From Chondrus crispus (taxonomy: Eukaryota; Rhodophyta; Florideophyceae; Gigartinales; Gigartinaceae), in contig NW_005179200.1 in assembly GCF_000350225.1 (NCBI RefSeq), positions 1 through 64,000 of the forward strand: 64,000 bases of DNA, read 5' to 3'. A program made the position numbers and the translations under genes. The number at the start of each line of letters is the position of its first letter. Position 1 is the stretch's first letter. Shown here piece by piece: positions 55,467-64,000 of this stretch. The notes beneath the pieces are model-generated. The model saw only the letters and a program-made list of their open reading frames with translations, did not search any database and was not told where the DNA came from.

Positions 55467-55659
55467 AAGCCACAGCAGAATTGAAGACGAAATCGGCGCC
55501 CGCAAGGCGGAAGACCCCCCCCCCCCCCCCCCCCCCGCCAGCCCCGCTCCCTCCCTCATGCGCCCCGCGCTGCCCCCCGTCCACCAGTGCCCCGCGAGCG
55601 AGCCGGCCCGCTGCCGCCCTCGTGGTCGGCGCACCGCGCCCCGCCCCCGCCCTTGCCCG

Positions 55660-55746
55660 TAGTGCGTGCCGTACATAAACCTCCCCCTCCCCCGCCCCCT
55701 CCCCCGCCTCTCCAGCCTCACCAACTCGTCCAAGCACACGCACGCA
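55660..55746 (+). promoter_or_regulatory. putative core promoter and leader of gene A
   Basis: GTAGTGCGTGCCGTACATAAACC followed by a C-rich pyrimidine tract is matched upstream of gene B by GTAGTACGTCCAGTACATAGACC with the same pyrimidine tract. The TACATA string begins 75 bp before the ATG in gene A and 69 bp before in gene B. Conservation in sequence and spacing suggests a TATA-like core promoter. Confidence 0.5.
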
Positions 55747-56451
55747 ATGTTCAAGACAGCCTCCCTCCTCGCGCTCCTCGTCGCCGCCGCGTGCGGCGCG
55801 GTCGTCACGCCGGAGGCCCCGATCCCGTCCCCTGATGCCGACGGTATGAGCATGATGGGCCCTATGCCGTCCCCGAATGTCGACGCCCCGGACGTATCCG
55901 TGCCAATGCCATCCCAGGGCGCCGACGACTTGGGCATGGAGGCTCCCATGCCGTCCGCGGGCGCCGACGACTTGAGCATGGAGGGGCCCATGTCCACTCC
56001 GGAATCCGGCGTCCTGAGCGTAACGGGGCCAATGCCGTTCCCGGATGCCGACGGCTTGGGCACGGAGGCCCCTATGCCGTCCCCGGGGTCGGAAAGCTTG
56101 GGCATGGAGGGCCCGATTCCGTCCCCGGATGCCGACGGCCTCGGCATGGAGAGTCCCATGCCGTCCCCGGGTGACCTTTCCCCATGGGAAAGTCCCGTGC
56201 CGGAGGAAAGTTCCGAGTCGCTCGCCGGCGAAGGGACTGAGGTCGGCGAGCTGGAAGAGTGCACGGACCCGCCGTGCAGAGGGGAAAGCGGGCCGGGGAG
56301 GACGATGAACATTCGCAGGATGCGCGAACGCAGAATGCGTCGACGAAAGACGCGTCAACAAAAGGTGCGCCGACGCAGGGTGCGCCGACGCAGAGTGATC
56401 CGACGCAGGATGAGCCGACGCAGGAGAGCAGGCGCGATGGCCGAGATGTAA
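55747..56451 (+). CDS. secreted protein A with eight 14-residue repeats and Arg-rich tail
   Basis: 234 residues. The ATG at 55747 is chosen because it begins a clear signal peptide (MFKTASLLALLVAAACGA) and is shared with gene B. After a PEAPIPSP spacer, eight units of 14 residues (55834-56169; typical unit DADGLGMESPMPSP) follow, then an acidic stretch with a cysteine pair (ELEECTDPPC), and a strongly basic tail of some 45 residues (RRMRERRMRRRKTRQQ and on). It is probably exported; the acidic/Pro/Met repeats plus polybasic end suggest an extracellular matrix or nucleic-acid/polyanion-binding role, but no family is recognised. Tandem paralogue of gene B and of the remnant at 58619-58780. Confidence 0.8.
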   Translation: MFKTASLLALLVAAACGAVVTPEAPIPSPDADGMSMMGPMPSPNVDAPDVSVPMPSQGADDLGMEAPMPSAGADDLSMEGPMSTPESGVLSVTGPMPFPDADGLGTEAPMPSPGSESLGMEGPIPSPDADGLGMESPMPSPGDLSPWESPVPEESSESLAGEGTEVGELEECTDPPCRGESGPGRTMNIRRMRERRMRRRKTRQQKVRRRRVRRRRVIRRRMSRRRRAGAMAEM

Positions 56452-57360
56452 GCTCCGGTCGACGCCGGCGAATCGCAGGCGGACGCGGAGAGGGCGATAG
56501 GCAAGCCAATGAAGGGGCGGCGGCAAGGGGATGGGGCGGAGGATGAGTCGAGGATCAAGCACTGCAAATGGATGGTCGTATGGAATCCGTATAGCGAACA
56601 GTAGTAATAGAACTAGTTGTGGTGAACATGTGCACTCGTGTTCACCATAGTTTATAGAACCATGCTGGACAGAATATACCTCCGTAAGGTTCTACAACGG
56701 CGAAAGCACTGAATCCTGCTTTCCACCCCCAAGCTTGTAGACGGGAGCTGTTAGCCTCTTTGACGGTCAGCTTCCTTCGCAGGGGCTAATTAAATCTGCA
56801 AACGGATAAAAGTCTCTTTGAACATCATTTCCTTGACGTGCTTGCCCTCGGCAGTAACGTATACAGTATCAGGTGGAGCTTCCGGGTAGCACTTCGAGGA
56901 TCACCGAAAGAATTCGAATGCAATGATGCTTAAGTGTCCGGGTCGTTGTATCGCAGGTCGACTGGATTACAGCTTCAGCGTGTGCCTACGCCGCGCCGCC
57001 GCATGCAAGCTGAGCACACGCGCGATCGACTGGCGCAGGGGCGGCGTGGTGTGCTGCGGGCGAGACGGCATGCGACGGACGGAAAGGGGGACGACGACGT
57101 GGGGTTAGGGGGACCCAGGTGGAGCTCTCAAAGTGTCGACGCGCCATGGGAAAGCATCGCGGCCATTGTCTCAGTAATACGTGGAGACGTATTCGCTGCT
57201 ACTTCTTGGGCCTTGCTGGGTGTGCACACTGGGCACAGCAGGGCACGCGTGAGGTGCGGCATCAGCAGTGATCCCTGCTTTCCGTCATGTCTGGAGCCAC
57301 GACCAGACACCCCCCCGTCCGTTGTCCTCCAAAGATAGCTCCGCCGTTGTGTCTGCAAGT
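56452..57360. other. intergenic, no recognised gene
   Basis: Contains a hairpin at 56620-56647 (TGGTGAACA, 10-nt loop, TGTTCACCA) about 170 bp after gene A, possibly in the transcript end region. Nothing else recognised. Confidence 0.4.
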
Positions 57361-57699
57361 TTCTCTCTCCTTCGCGTGTCGCTGCATCATGTGCACCCGC
57401 GTGAGTATTACAGCAAACGTGGACAGTCAGGCGTGCACGTGAGCACAGACTTAGCTCAAAGAAGCCGTCGGACGCGGCGGTGCTCGAACAGAAGCCATAA
57501 CTCAGCTTAGCACAGACCACCTTTCCCGGCGCAGCATCGGGCCACGGCCGAGGACCTGCGTGCCCGCCAGACGCTGCCGGTCACCTCGCACACCCAGCCC
57601 GCCACTTTCTCGACCATGCGCTCCACGTTGCCGTCGGACCTTGGCGCCCGACCATCCCGCTGTCTCCCTCCTTCACAGTTCACCAGCCACTGCCCCCGC

Positions 57700-57789
57700 T
57701 CTTGATCGTAGTACGTCCAGTACATAGACCTCCCTCTCCCCGCTCCACATTTCCCGATTTTCGCTCACCCACTCACTCACACATCTACA
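57700..57789 (+). promoter_or_regulatory. putative core promoter and leader of gene B
   Basis: GTAGTACGTCCAGTACATAGACC and the pyrimidine tract CTCCCTCTCCCCGCTCC match the region upstream of gene A. The TACATA string starts 69 bp before the ATG. Confidence 0.5.
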
Positions 57790-58335
57790 ATGTTCAAGAC
57801 ACCCTTTCTCCTCGCCTTCCTCGTCGCCGTCGCGTGCGGCGCGGTCGTCACGCCGGAGGCACCGATCCCGTCCCCTGATGCCGACGGTATGAGCATGATG
57901 GGCCCGATGCCGTCCTCGGAGGCCGGCGGCTTGAGCGCAACGGGGCTGATGCCGTCCCCGGGTGTCAGCGTCTTGGGCATGGAGGGCCCTATGCCGTCCC
58001 CGGGTGTCGGCGTCTTGGGCATGGAGGGCCCCATGCCGTCCCCGGGTGTCGGCGTCTTGGGCATGGAGGGCCCCATGCCGTCCCCGGGTGACCTCATGCC
58101 GTGGGAGAGCCCCTCAGCGGAGGAAAGTTCCGCGGCGGCCCCCGGCGGAGGGATGGAGGCTGGCGAGCTGGAGGAATGCGAGGACCCGCCGTGTGGGGAG
58201 ACAATGAAGCCGGGGAAGATGATGGGCGGGCGCAAGCTGCGCGGACGCAGGATGCGCAAACGCAAGAGCGGTGGTCCTGGAATGGGTGACGGTAAGAGAG
58301 AAGGCGCAATGCCCGAGGCTTCGGGGGAGTCCTAA
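57790..58335 (+). CDS. secreted protein B with five 14-residue repeats and basic tail
   Basis: 181 residues. Signal peptide MFKTPFLLAFLVAVACGA, spacer PEAPIPSP as in gene A, then five 14-residue units (57877-58086), the last three nearly identical in DNA (GVGVLGMEGPMPSP). Then the acidic segment with paired cysteines (ELEECEDPPC) and a Lys/Arg-rich tail (GRKLRGRRMRKRKSG) ending EASGES. The repeat number differs from gene A by three units, all multiples of 42 bp, so the frame is preserved. A paralogue of gene A by segmental duplication of gene plus promoter. Function unknown; probably extracellular. Confidence 0.82.
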   Translation: MFKTPFLLAFLVAVACGAVVTPEAPIPSPDADGMSMMGPMPSSEAGGLSATGLMPSPGVSVLGMEGPMPSPGVGVLGMEGPMPSPGVGVLGMEGPMPSPGDLMPWESPSAEESSAAAPGGGMEAGELEECEDPPCGETMKPGKMMGGRKLRGRRMRKRKSGGPGMGDGKREGAMPEASGES

Positions 58336-58458
58336 GCTGCTGTTGACACGTAATACGCCCTCACCTGTCCGTCAGTCATCACATCACAATGTCAACTTGA
58401 ATGCACCTTGCCGCAGAGCGCTGCAATGGATCCTGGACACCAGTGTGATTACGTGTGA

Positions 58459-58484
58459 GTCAGATAGAACCATTTCTATCTGAC
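58459..58484. repeat. perfect hairpin downstream of gene B
   Basis: 11-bp arms (GTCAGATAGAA and TTCTATCTGAC) with a 4-nt loop, 125 bp after the gene B stop. It could contribute to transcript end formation; no run of T follows. Confidence 0.6.
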
Positions 58485-58618
58485 ACGTACATTTAGACGA
58501 ACTGTGGAACACTTTAAATAGAGATCCTACTAGAGGAGTTCTATCTTGAATGTATGTAACTCCCTTTAACCGACTAAACGTCTAGCTTCTACTGTGTACC
58601 GAGACTCTCTCAATAACA

Positions 58619-58780
58619 GCTGCTGAGCTAGGGGAATGCGCGGACCCGCCGTGAACGCGGAAAGGTAAATTCGGGAAGGTGAAGGACGGTGATGAAAGGG
58701 ATGGAGGCAAGAAGGATAAGAGGAAGAAGCATAAGAGAAAGAGCAAAGACGCGGTCCCCGAGGTGTCAGCTGAGGCTTAA
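58619..58780 (+). pseudogene. remnant of a third secreted repeat-protein copy (gene C)
   Basis: In one frame it reads AAELGECADPP, then TGA where genes A and B have the second cysteine (TGC or TGT), then KGKFGKVKDGDERDGGKKDK, continuing Lys-rich to VPEVSAEA and TAA at 58778. This is the C-terminal third of the family: cysteine pair, basic tail, acidic end. The signal peptide and 14-residue repeats are absent upstream. A single base change accounts for the stop. Confidence 0.75.
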
Positions 58781-60852
58781 GTCGGCGAGGTGTACACAAG
58801 CGGGGAGAGCTTCGGCGGCAAAGGAGTGGCGGGAGGGGACCACCAAGGATGGGAAGTTTGGGACCAAGAACGCGAAGGTGTGACAAGAAGCAAGATAAGA
58901 ATATTGGATCAGTGCAGTTCGAAGTACTAGCAGTATTGAGCATGTTAACTGTGTTCACCACAGCCTTTGTATCCTTGCTGAACAGAGCCGGTCTTTGTAT
59001 TGCGACAGTAAAAACAACGAATCTCGGTCGTGCTCCCTCCCGCTTCAAAATGTTTCGATGATAGGCGATTTGCCTAGTTGAAGGGTAATTTCTCCTTTCA
59101 GAAGAAGATACATTAAATCGCAAACTAAGGAAATCATTTTGGAAACGATTACTTTAGCTTGCCCTCGACAATATTATCATGCAGAATACGGGATTAGTAG
59201 CTCCGAAGACACTGAGTACTGTTGAAGTTGGCACCAACGTCAACCTTGATCCACGGTATGGATGGTATTGTAGTGCACCGATGGGCGAATGCTTGGGTTC
59301 AAAAATCGAACCCAAAAATGGAATCGATGATATCTGTCGGGAGCGATTTGATAGCTACTGTGGTCATATAGCACGTAAAATTGAGTTGTACTGGAGCTTT
59401 GAACTCAAGCGGATAGCTGTTCACAGTTGCTCACATGAGCAACTGCAGAATGTCCAATACATATCGCAAAAAAAAGTGTTGCAGATGAAAAGCGAGGACG
59501 TTTAGATTAAAGTTGCAACGTTTCGTCACACTACAGTGGATGCCCCGCCGCCGCACCGCTACAATATCTGTATATCTGCTATTGTGTGGTACTATTAAGT
59601 CCACACGTGTATGAACACCACACGTTTATGAACACGTCGAGGCATTATGATAACCGTGCCATGGCGTTTCGCATAGCACTAAATTGAGGGAGGCACTACT
59701 CAAGCTAGCACTATTACGCGACCCTCCCTTGGAAACGGATCATTGGACTTCTGTAATGCTGGGATCATAGTACAGCATGTGTGAACACGAGACCGATGTC
59801 CTTTATTTCCTCGTCGTCGCTCTGTGCGCCTACGAACACGAGACCGATGTACTTTATTTCCTCGTCGTCGCTCTGTGCGCCTACTTATATTCGTACACTC
59901 AGGACAGTCTGTCCTGTGCGGTCTGACACAGCACACCTCGAGCGTGCCCTAAAATCCTCCGACATTTTACATTTACGATTTGTTTTATACATTTTTGAAG
60001 AAAAGAGGTCCAGTCCCGGTCGGATAGACACAAGCTAGAGAGAGACAATCGTGCGTTTGTTAAAACTTCTCTTCTGTTGTTCGAAAAGATTCTCGTTCCC
60101 GCCCGTACTAGCATCTCCAACTACTCCTTGAACGAACATCGTACAGTTGGACTTGTTATTCCCTGTTGCACCTGTAACTTTAATAAATCCAACGTTCTTG
60201 TTTATAGCGCATACAACAATTAACACATTTTCTATTCATGTAGGTTCTGGCTTACTTCTCCGGATTTCTGAAGTCCTACGTGAACCCTGCTGCGCGCTTC
60301 TGTTTCTCGCATTATTCGCTCGACGAGATAGCTGAGGGAGAAGTGTCGCAAATAGCGTGGGAGTTTCACTCGGGACGCCGTTTCTTTTTAAATTTATATC
60401 CTGTAGGAGAGGGAGATTTTGAAGATTGGAGAAACTTGTGTAGATTTAAAAACGTTTACAGGAGCGGAATGGATAAATTGTACTTATGTACGATTTGGTG
60501 CAATTGAACTTCTTATTATACGCAGCAGTTGTACCATTTTTCTTTTTTCACAGCATTATTGCAGGCAAGTCAATCCGTGTCTGGAAGCATCCTTCATGAA
60601 CAAAAGATCGCGAACACCAAATATCCCAATCCCGTGAGGCCCGACATGCAGAAATTTGATGAGGAAGCACCACGCAACATTGTAACAACATGCGAAAACA
60701 GCACAAACAGCACCCTAAAATGTAGCAAATCACAACAGCGATCTTTACCAAAGGAAAGGCATTCACATGTCTACTATGAAGCCTGTAATGGATCAATCTA
60801 TCAGGCTCTCAACAGGGCCATTTCATTAGACACCGAAGCACATTAATTGCGC
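58781..60852. other. no firmly supported gene; small repeats
   Basis: Two frames are worth noting but unrecognised: 59179-59505 (108 codons, with WYCSAPMGECLG) and about 60250-60507 (IAWEFHSGRRFFLNLYPVG). A 51-bp tandem duplication lies at 59783-59884 and a hairpin at 59424-59445 (CAGTTGCTCA, CA loop, TGAGCAACTG). Confidence 0.4.
59783..59884. repeat. 51-bp tandem duplication
   Basis: Copies 59783-59833 and 59834-59884 begin GAACACGAGACCGATGT and differ at one base. The 51-bp length keeps any reading frame (17 codons). Confidence 0.9.
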
Positions 60853-61296
60853 CTAATGGCAGCATTGGAACGCACGATCCGATCCACAACGGGAAACGAC
60901 ACATCCCAGGTTCATCTCCCTTGCACAGATAACGCCCGCGCGATGTGCTGCCTTTTTGCCGCGAAGGCAAAAGCAGGGGCATATTTTCTGGGCCTTGGGC
61001 GATATGGAAGGAGAAGGCGAGCTGCTCGGGGACGGACTCGCGGACGGGGAGGCAGAGGCGACAAGGATGTCGCAGCAGGTAAAACCCTTCCTGCCCTTGC
61101 GGCGGGAGCAGCGGGACATCTCGCACATACCCATGAGTCTCTTGCGGGAGCATTGGACACGGGAGCGACGCAGAGCTCGGCGGCCGATAAGACAGGAGCA
61201 GGGACACTTCGGACCGGTGGGTACCTCGCTGGAGAGGGTGCAGGTGATGAACAGCAGCAGCGAGAGGAAGAGCAGGATGGATGTGATGGAGTTCAT
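60853..61296 (-). CDS. secreted protein with two cysteine-rich modules
   Basis: 147 residues. The ATG at 61296 is chosen because it starts a signal peptide (MNSITSILLFLSLLLFITCT); an open frame upstream is not expected to be coding. Module 1 starts CPCSCLIGRRALRRSRVQC and ends FTCC; module 2 starts CPCFCLRGKKAAHRAGVIC and ends FQCCH at the C-terminus. Both share C-x-C-x-C, a basic helix-like spacer, C-x(6-8)-C-x4-C, and a final CC. They are joined by a Ser/Pro linker (ASPSASPSPSSSPSPS). Eight cysteines per module suggest four disulfides each. Basic, exported and disulfide-rich: it could be antimicrobial or a cell-surface binder, but no family is recognised. Confidence 0.82.
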   Translation of the reverse strand: MNSITSILLFLSLLLFITCTLSSEVPTGPKCPCSCLIGRRALRRSRVQCSRKRLMGMCEMSRCSRRKGRKGFTCCDILVASASPSASPSPSSSPSPSISPKAQKICPCFCLRGKKAAHRAGVICAREMNLGCVVSRCGSDRAFQCCH

Positions 61297-61396
61297 TTTG
61301 ATGAAGTGAGGTTGAGCGGGTGATAGAGATGAATTGAATGAGATTGCAGGTTGTGTGTGGTAGTGGTCGGGAAGTGAGGGAGCAGTGGATGGGAGG

Positions 61397-61412
61397 GAGC
61401 GAATTATATAAC
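61397..61412 (-). promoter_or_regulatory. putative TATA box of the cysteine-rich gene
   Basis: On the minus strand TTATATAATTCG lies about 105-115 bp upstream of the ATG at 61296, in otherwise G/A-rich sequence (plus strand). Position and composition fit a core promoter. Confidence 0.45.
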
Positions 61413-61470
61413 AACAGAAGTTGTAGAGGAGAATGCGAAGTACCGGGAGTTGAAGTTGAGGATGTAGCAA

Positions 61471-62323
61471 GGTAGGGGCTGGGTGGCGCCAGAGAACTGG
61501 GAATGGAAATGGATAGAAGAGGGAGAGGGGAATTTTGTAAAGCAGGTCGGAGTTGAGGTCGGGTAGGGGTGACAGAAGATAGAATGCATGATCCCGTCGG
61601 GCGAAAAAAAGAATTGTAGGACACGAATAAGGGAGAAATATGTTGATAGCAGTGCGGGTTCAACGGATGCCAAGTCGGAAAAGGGGATATCAAGGTCACA
61701 TATGGGTTTGTCCCTTTGGTATAACGCAAATGAGATGGCAGTCATATTGACGTTGACGCTAGGCGGGACCTCGCAGCTACCCAGGCCTGGCTGGGAAGAA
61801 TGTGAGAGATAACCAGTGACCAAAAGTGGAAGTGTCCCGCCCAGGACAGAGGAAGGAGCAGGTTTAGGGCCCCAGGTGTAGCAGTATTATTCAACGAAGA
61901 AAGGGTTGCACTGTAGGGTGCTGTATTCGAAGAGACTTCCTGTAAATTACAGTACCCATATCAAACGTCTGCGGGGGGCTGTGTCAGATTTTTTCATTAC
62001 AGTGGATATACCCAGTGGCACAGTGCTGGTAGGGGTTGTGTGATAAGACCGAAAAGGGGTGCAGCAGCTCGGGTTGCGTATTTGTAGCACATCATGTAAA
62101 TGGATGTCTATAAATACAGCTAAAAAATGGATTTGTGGGCTACAGGAACACTTTCGAATACGTGTTGGTTTTGGACGGCCTATTGTTTCTAAACATTGGT
62201 GAAGGTGTTTCTAATTTACATTAAACACTTTACAGCTTGACTACAGTTCAAAGTGATCACATTTGCACACAACTTGGCTTGGCCTTCGTAACATTGTGGG
62301 TAGGATGTTCTACCGTCACCGAG
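61471..62323. other. intergenic between two minus-strand genes
   Basis: No gene recognised. Holds the 5' region of the cysteine-rich gene and the 3' region of the RING gene. Confidence 0.45.
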
Positions 62324-62710
62324 CTACCCGGTGAAACACCTCGCCAACCTCCAGTGGTAACTTTCCGCAAAAAATTGCATCACGTCACTCACGCAAAGGT
62401 GCTCATACGTGCGCCCTTGCTCGGCATCCGAAACACTTAGCCTCTCTACTTCCTCTCTCAAACTCTCAACAATCACCACCCAACCCGAATCGCTCTCGTT
62501 CGTTTCTCTACGGCCCAGATCCTCTGGCTGAACCCTTTCAAACTGTGCAACTGATCCCGGCAGCATCCTACGGCACAGAGGGCATCTTCGTACACGGTGT
62601 GCCTCCACTAGCTCTCTGATGCAGTTTTCGTGAAAAATGTGCCCGCAGGGCGCGAGTACGGGGTTCGACGTGTGCGACAGGTCGATCAGGCAAATGCAGC
62701 ATTCGTCCAT
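62324..62710 (-). CDS. small RING-H2 protein, probable E3 ubiquitin ligase
   Basis: 128 residues from the ATG at 62710, directly before the RING domain (MDECCICLIDLSHTSNPV). An earlier ATG at 62845 in the same frame would add 45 residues without visible domain features, so the shorter start is preferred. The metal ligands read C-x2-C, then APCGHIFHENC (C-x-H-x2-H-x2-C) and RRCPLCRRML (C-x2-C), a RING-H2 finger that binds two zinc ions and recruits E2 ubiquitin-conjugating enzymes. A short helical segment (VESLREEVERLSVSDAE) follows and could mediate dimerisation or substrate contact. No transmembrane segment. Intronless. The substrate cannot be inferred. Confidence 0.88.
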   Translation of the reverse strand: MDECCICLIDLSHTSNPVLAPCGHIFHENCIRELVEAHRVRRCPLCRRMLPGSVAQFERVQPEDLGRRETNESDSGWVVIVESLREEVERLSVSDAEQGRTYEHLCVSDVMQFFAESYHWRLARCFTG

Positions 62711-62845
62711 GTTAGCTAGTGTGTGTGCTACTGGAAAGGCTGGTGTTGTTTGAGAGATGTGGCGTAAGGAGAACTGCGAGATTTGACATCTTTCTGCTGC
62801 CTTAAATATGCTGTTGTTTGTCAAAATCGGGTGTATCCGTTTCAT

Positions 62846-64000
62846 TCAAAACTTGTAACGATGTCATTGAGACTATCCGTCACCTCTTTTATCCTTAGCA
62901 TTTAAATACGAATATATCTGTACGTCAACCGCCTTGTCATGGTCTCCCCATTTTATGTTTCCGACCTCGAAACAACTTGAATTTTCGTCAGTTTTCTTTT
63001 CAGGTAGACAACATCGGATTCTTTTTGTTTAATTGGCAAACGGGTATAAAAAAGTTGTAACGTAGATTGTTATCCATCTACGCTTAAAACCATTTTAACA
63101 TGTCTATACAGCATGAATCATTTCTTAGAATATTTTCAATCTCCCTTGAGGGCGATACGACATATCCCAACGCTCTATACAGCGCGCAAATACCTCACCA
63201 AACGGCTTTCACAGGTGCTTAACAACTCTTTCGTATTTCCTAACATGGCATGCCTCTAAGTATAACTGAACACGGTGCCTCAGTGGCAATGGTCATCCAC
63301 TACGAACCTTTTTCCAAGCTATCAGACAGAATCGATCAAAGTCGGGATTGTCTGTGGGAATATGAAAAGCATCTGATAAATTCCGAACTACCGCATCACA
63401 ACCGTTTACTCTTTGAACAAAGAAGGTAGTCCTGCTTTTTTAGAGATCAACAAGTCTCCTCATCCTTCATTCATTCTTAATCTGTACCTACCGGAGACAA
63501 TCGCAGACATATTTAATGTGCCTGCAAGCTTTTTAACTCACACGAAACGTTTATTGTCAGGTTTTGAGTACTGTACGGCGTGTATGACATAATGGTAGGT
63601 TCAATGCACAGACCTGATGCGCAAGATTCAAGAACATGTACCACACATCACTCTTCGAATTTATTAAACCTGACCTCTTTTGGAGGATATTCGTCATCCC
63701 CCACTCTTATTTCCATATAAATATTAATTTCTTCCACTCTGTTTAAAAGTATCAAGAAAAGTGTTGGTTCCACTTTTCTCTTTCAAAAATGGGATTGAGT
63801 TCTATTGAAAAGACTAAGACAAATTTCATTGCCACATGTCGTGCTGGAGCACGACATGTTTGGACACGATGTATTAATCGGATGGCCAATTATCACTCGC
63901 CTCAACTCCGAAATGATTTTCAATTTCACATGCATTTCTTTGCAAAAATACATATCGGTGGAAACAGGTGTACAGTAGTGGATATCCAATTGAAGTCTCC
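62846..64000. other. AT-rich intergenic sequence, no recognised gene
   Basis: No motif-bearing frame. A perfect hairpin with 12-bp arms and a GG loop lies at 63834-63859 (ACATGTCGTGCT, AGCACGACATGT). Confidence 0.45.

Noticed and set aside
55149..56562. Long minus-strand open frames of 387 and 464 codons over the secreted-protein gene
   Set aside because: They run through the 100-N gap and mirror the 14-residue repeats of gene A on the other strand. The plus frame has a signal peptide and a paralogue; the minus frames have neither.
58459..58484. A third piggyBac-like terminal repeat (GTCAGATAGA resembles element 2)
   Set aside because: The similarity is only to the inner part of the terminal repeat, and no CTAG, paired palindromes or partner end is nearby.
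59179..59505. A host gene of 108 codons
   Set aside because: The frame is open and contains spaced cysteines, but there is no signal peptide, motif, paralogue or promoter sign, so it is noted as unassigned rather than called.
60809..61729. A 306-codon minus-strand frame overlapping the cysteine-rich gene
   Set aside because: Low-complexity Pro/Ser/Leu sequence in another frame; the frame at 60853-61296 has signal peptide and regular cysteines.
1..64000. tRNA or rRNA genes
   Set aside because: No cloverleaf with A and B boxes and no rRNA-like conserved stretch was noticed on reading; a tRNAscan or Infernal run would be needed to exclude small ones.

Overview
The window is nuclear eukaryotic DNA dominated by transposable elements in several stages of decay, with a small cluster of host genes at the right-hand end. 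The four host-type genes recognised (two repeat-rich secreted proteins, one cysteine-rich secreted protein, one RING-H2 protein) are all short and apparently intronless. Together with the mixture of Copia, Gypsy, Tc1/mariner, pogo-like, Harbinger and piggyBac elements, this suggests a compact algal genome with intron-poor genes, perhaps a red alga. That taxonomic guess is an inference; nothing in the window proves it. There is one assembly gap of exactly 100 N (55367-55466).

Layout. 1-930: 3' end of a Copia polyprotein. 1209-7578: a dead Tc1/mariner transposon split by a chromodomain Gypsy element (1581-6757). 8737-20780: a decayed gene of a repeat-associated family with DQP, GCD and CXC-type cysteine motifs. 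It is split by a Copia element (11351-18672), which is itself split by a piggyBac-like element (14423-17010). 22868-23903 and 39396-40467: two solo LTRs of one family in opposite orientation. Between them lie two Harbinger elements (about 24980-27170 and 30380-31990), each with a DDE nuclease gene and a convergent Myb/SANT-like gene, a pogo-like transposase remnant (27830-28860), and a second piggyBac-like element (34557-37181). 43401-43742: a Copia gag fragment. 44240-53610: a pogo-like element carrying a young Gypsy element (46277-53534), which has 271-bp LTRs and a perfect 5-bp target duplication.

Host-gene end. 54540-58780 is a segmentally duplicated locus. It holds two intact secreted proteins built from 14-residue Met/Pro/Ser repeats with basic tails, a broken third copy, duplicated promoter segments, and a truncated N-terminal domain of Pelota (Dom34). 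Further right are a secreted protein with two similar cysteine-rich modules (60853-61296, minus) and a RING-H2 protein (62324-62710, minus).

Most notable observations. (1) Both piggyBac-like elements are bounded by CTAG rather than TTAA. In the first case removing the element plus one CTAG restores the interrupted Copia frame. (2) Both piggyBac-like elements carry two 12-bp near-palindromes at each end, whose core differs between the elements. (3) The young Gypsy element carries a long antisense open frame downstream of pol that resembles a papain-fold cysteine peptidase. (4) The secreted repeat-protein family and the two-module cysteine-rich protein have no family I recognise. No claim here was tested by database search.
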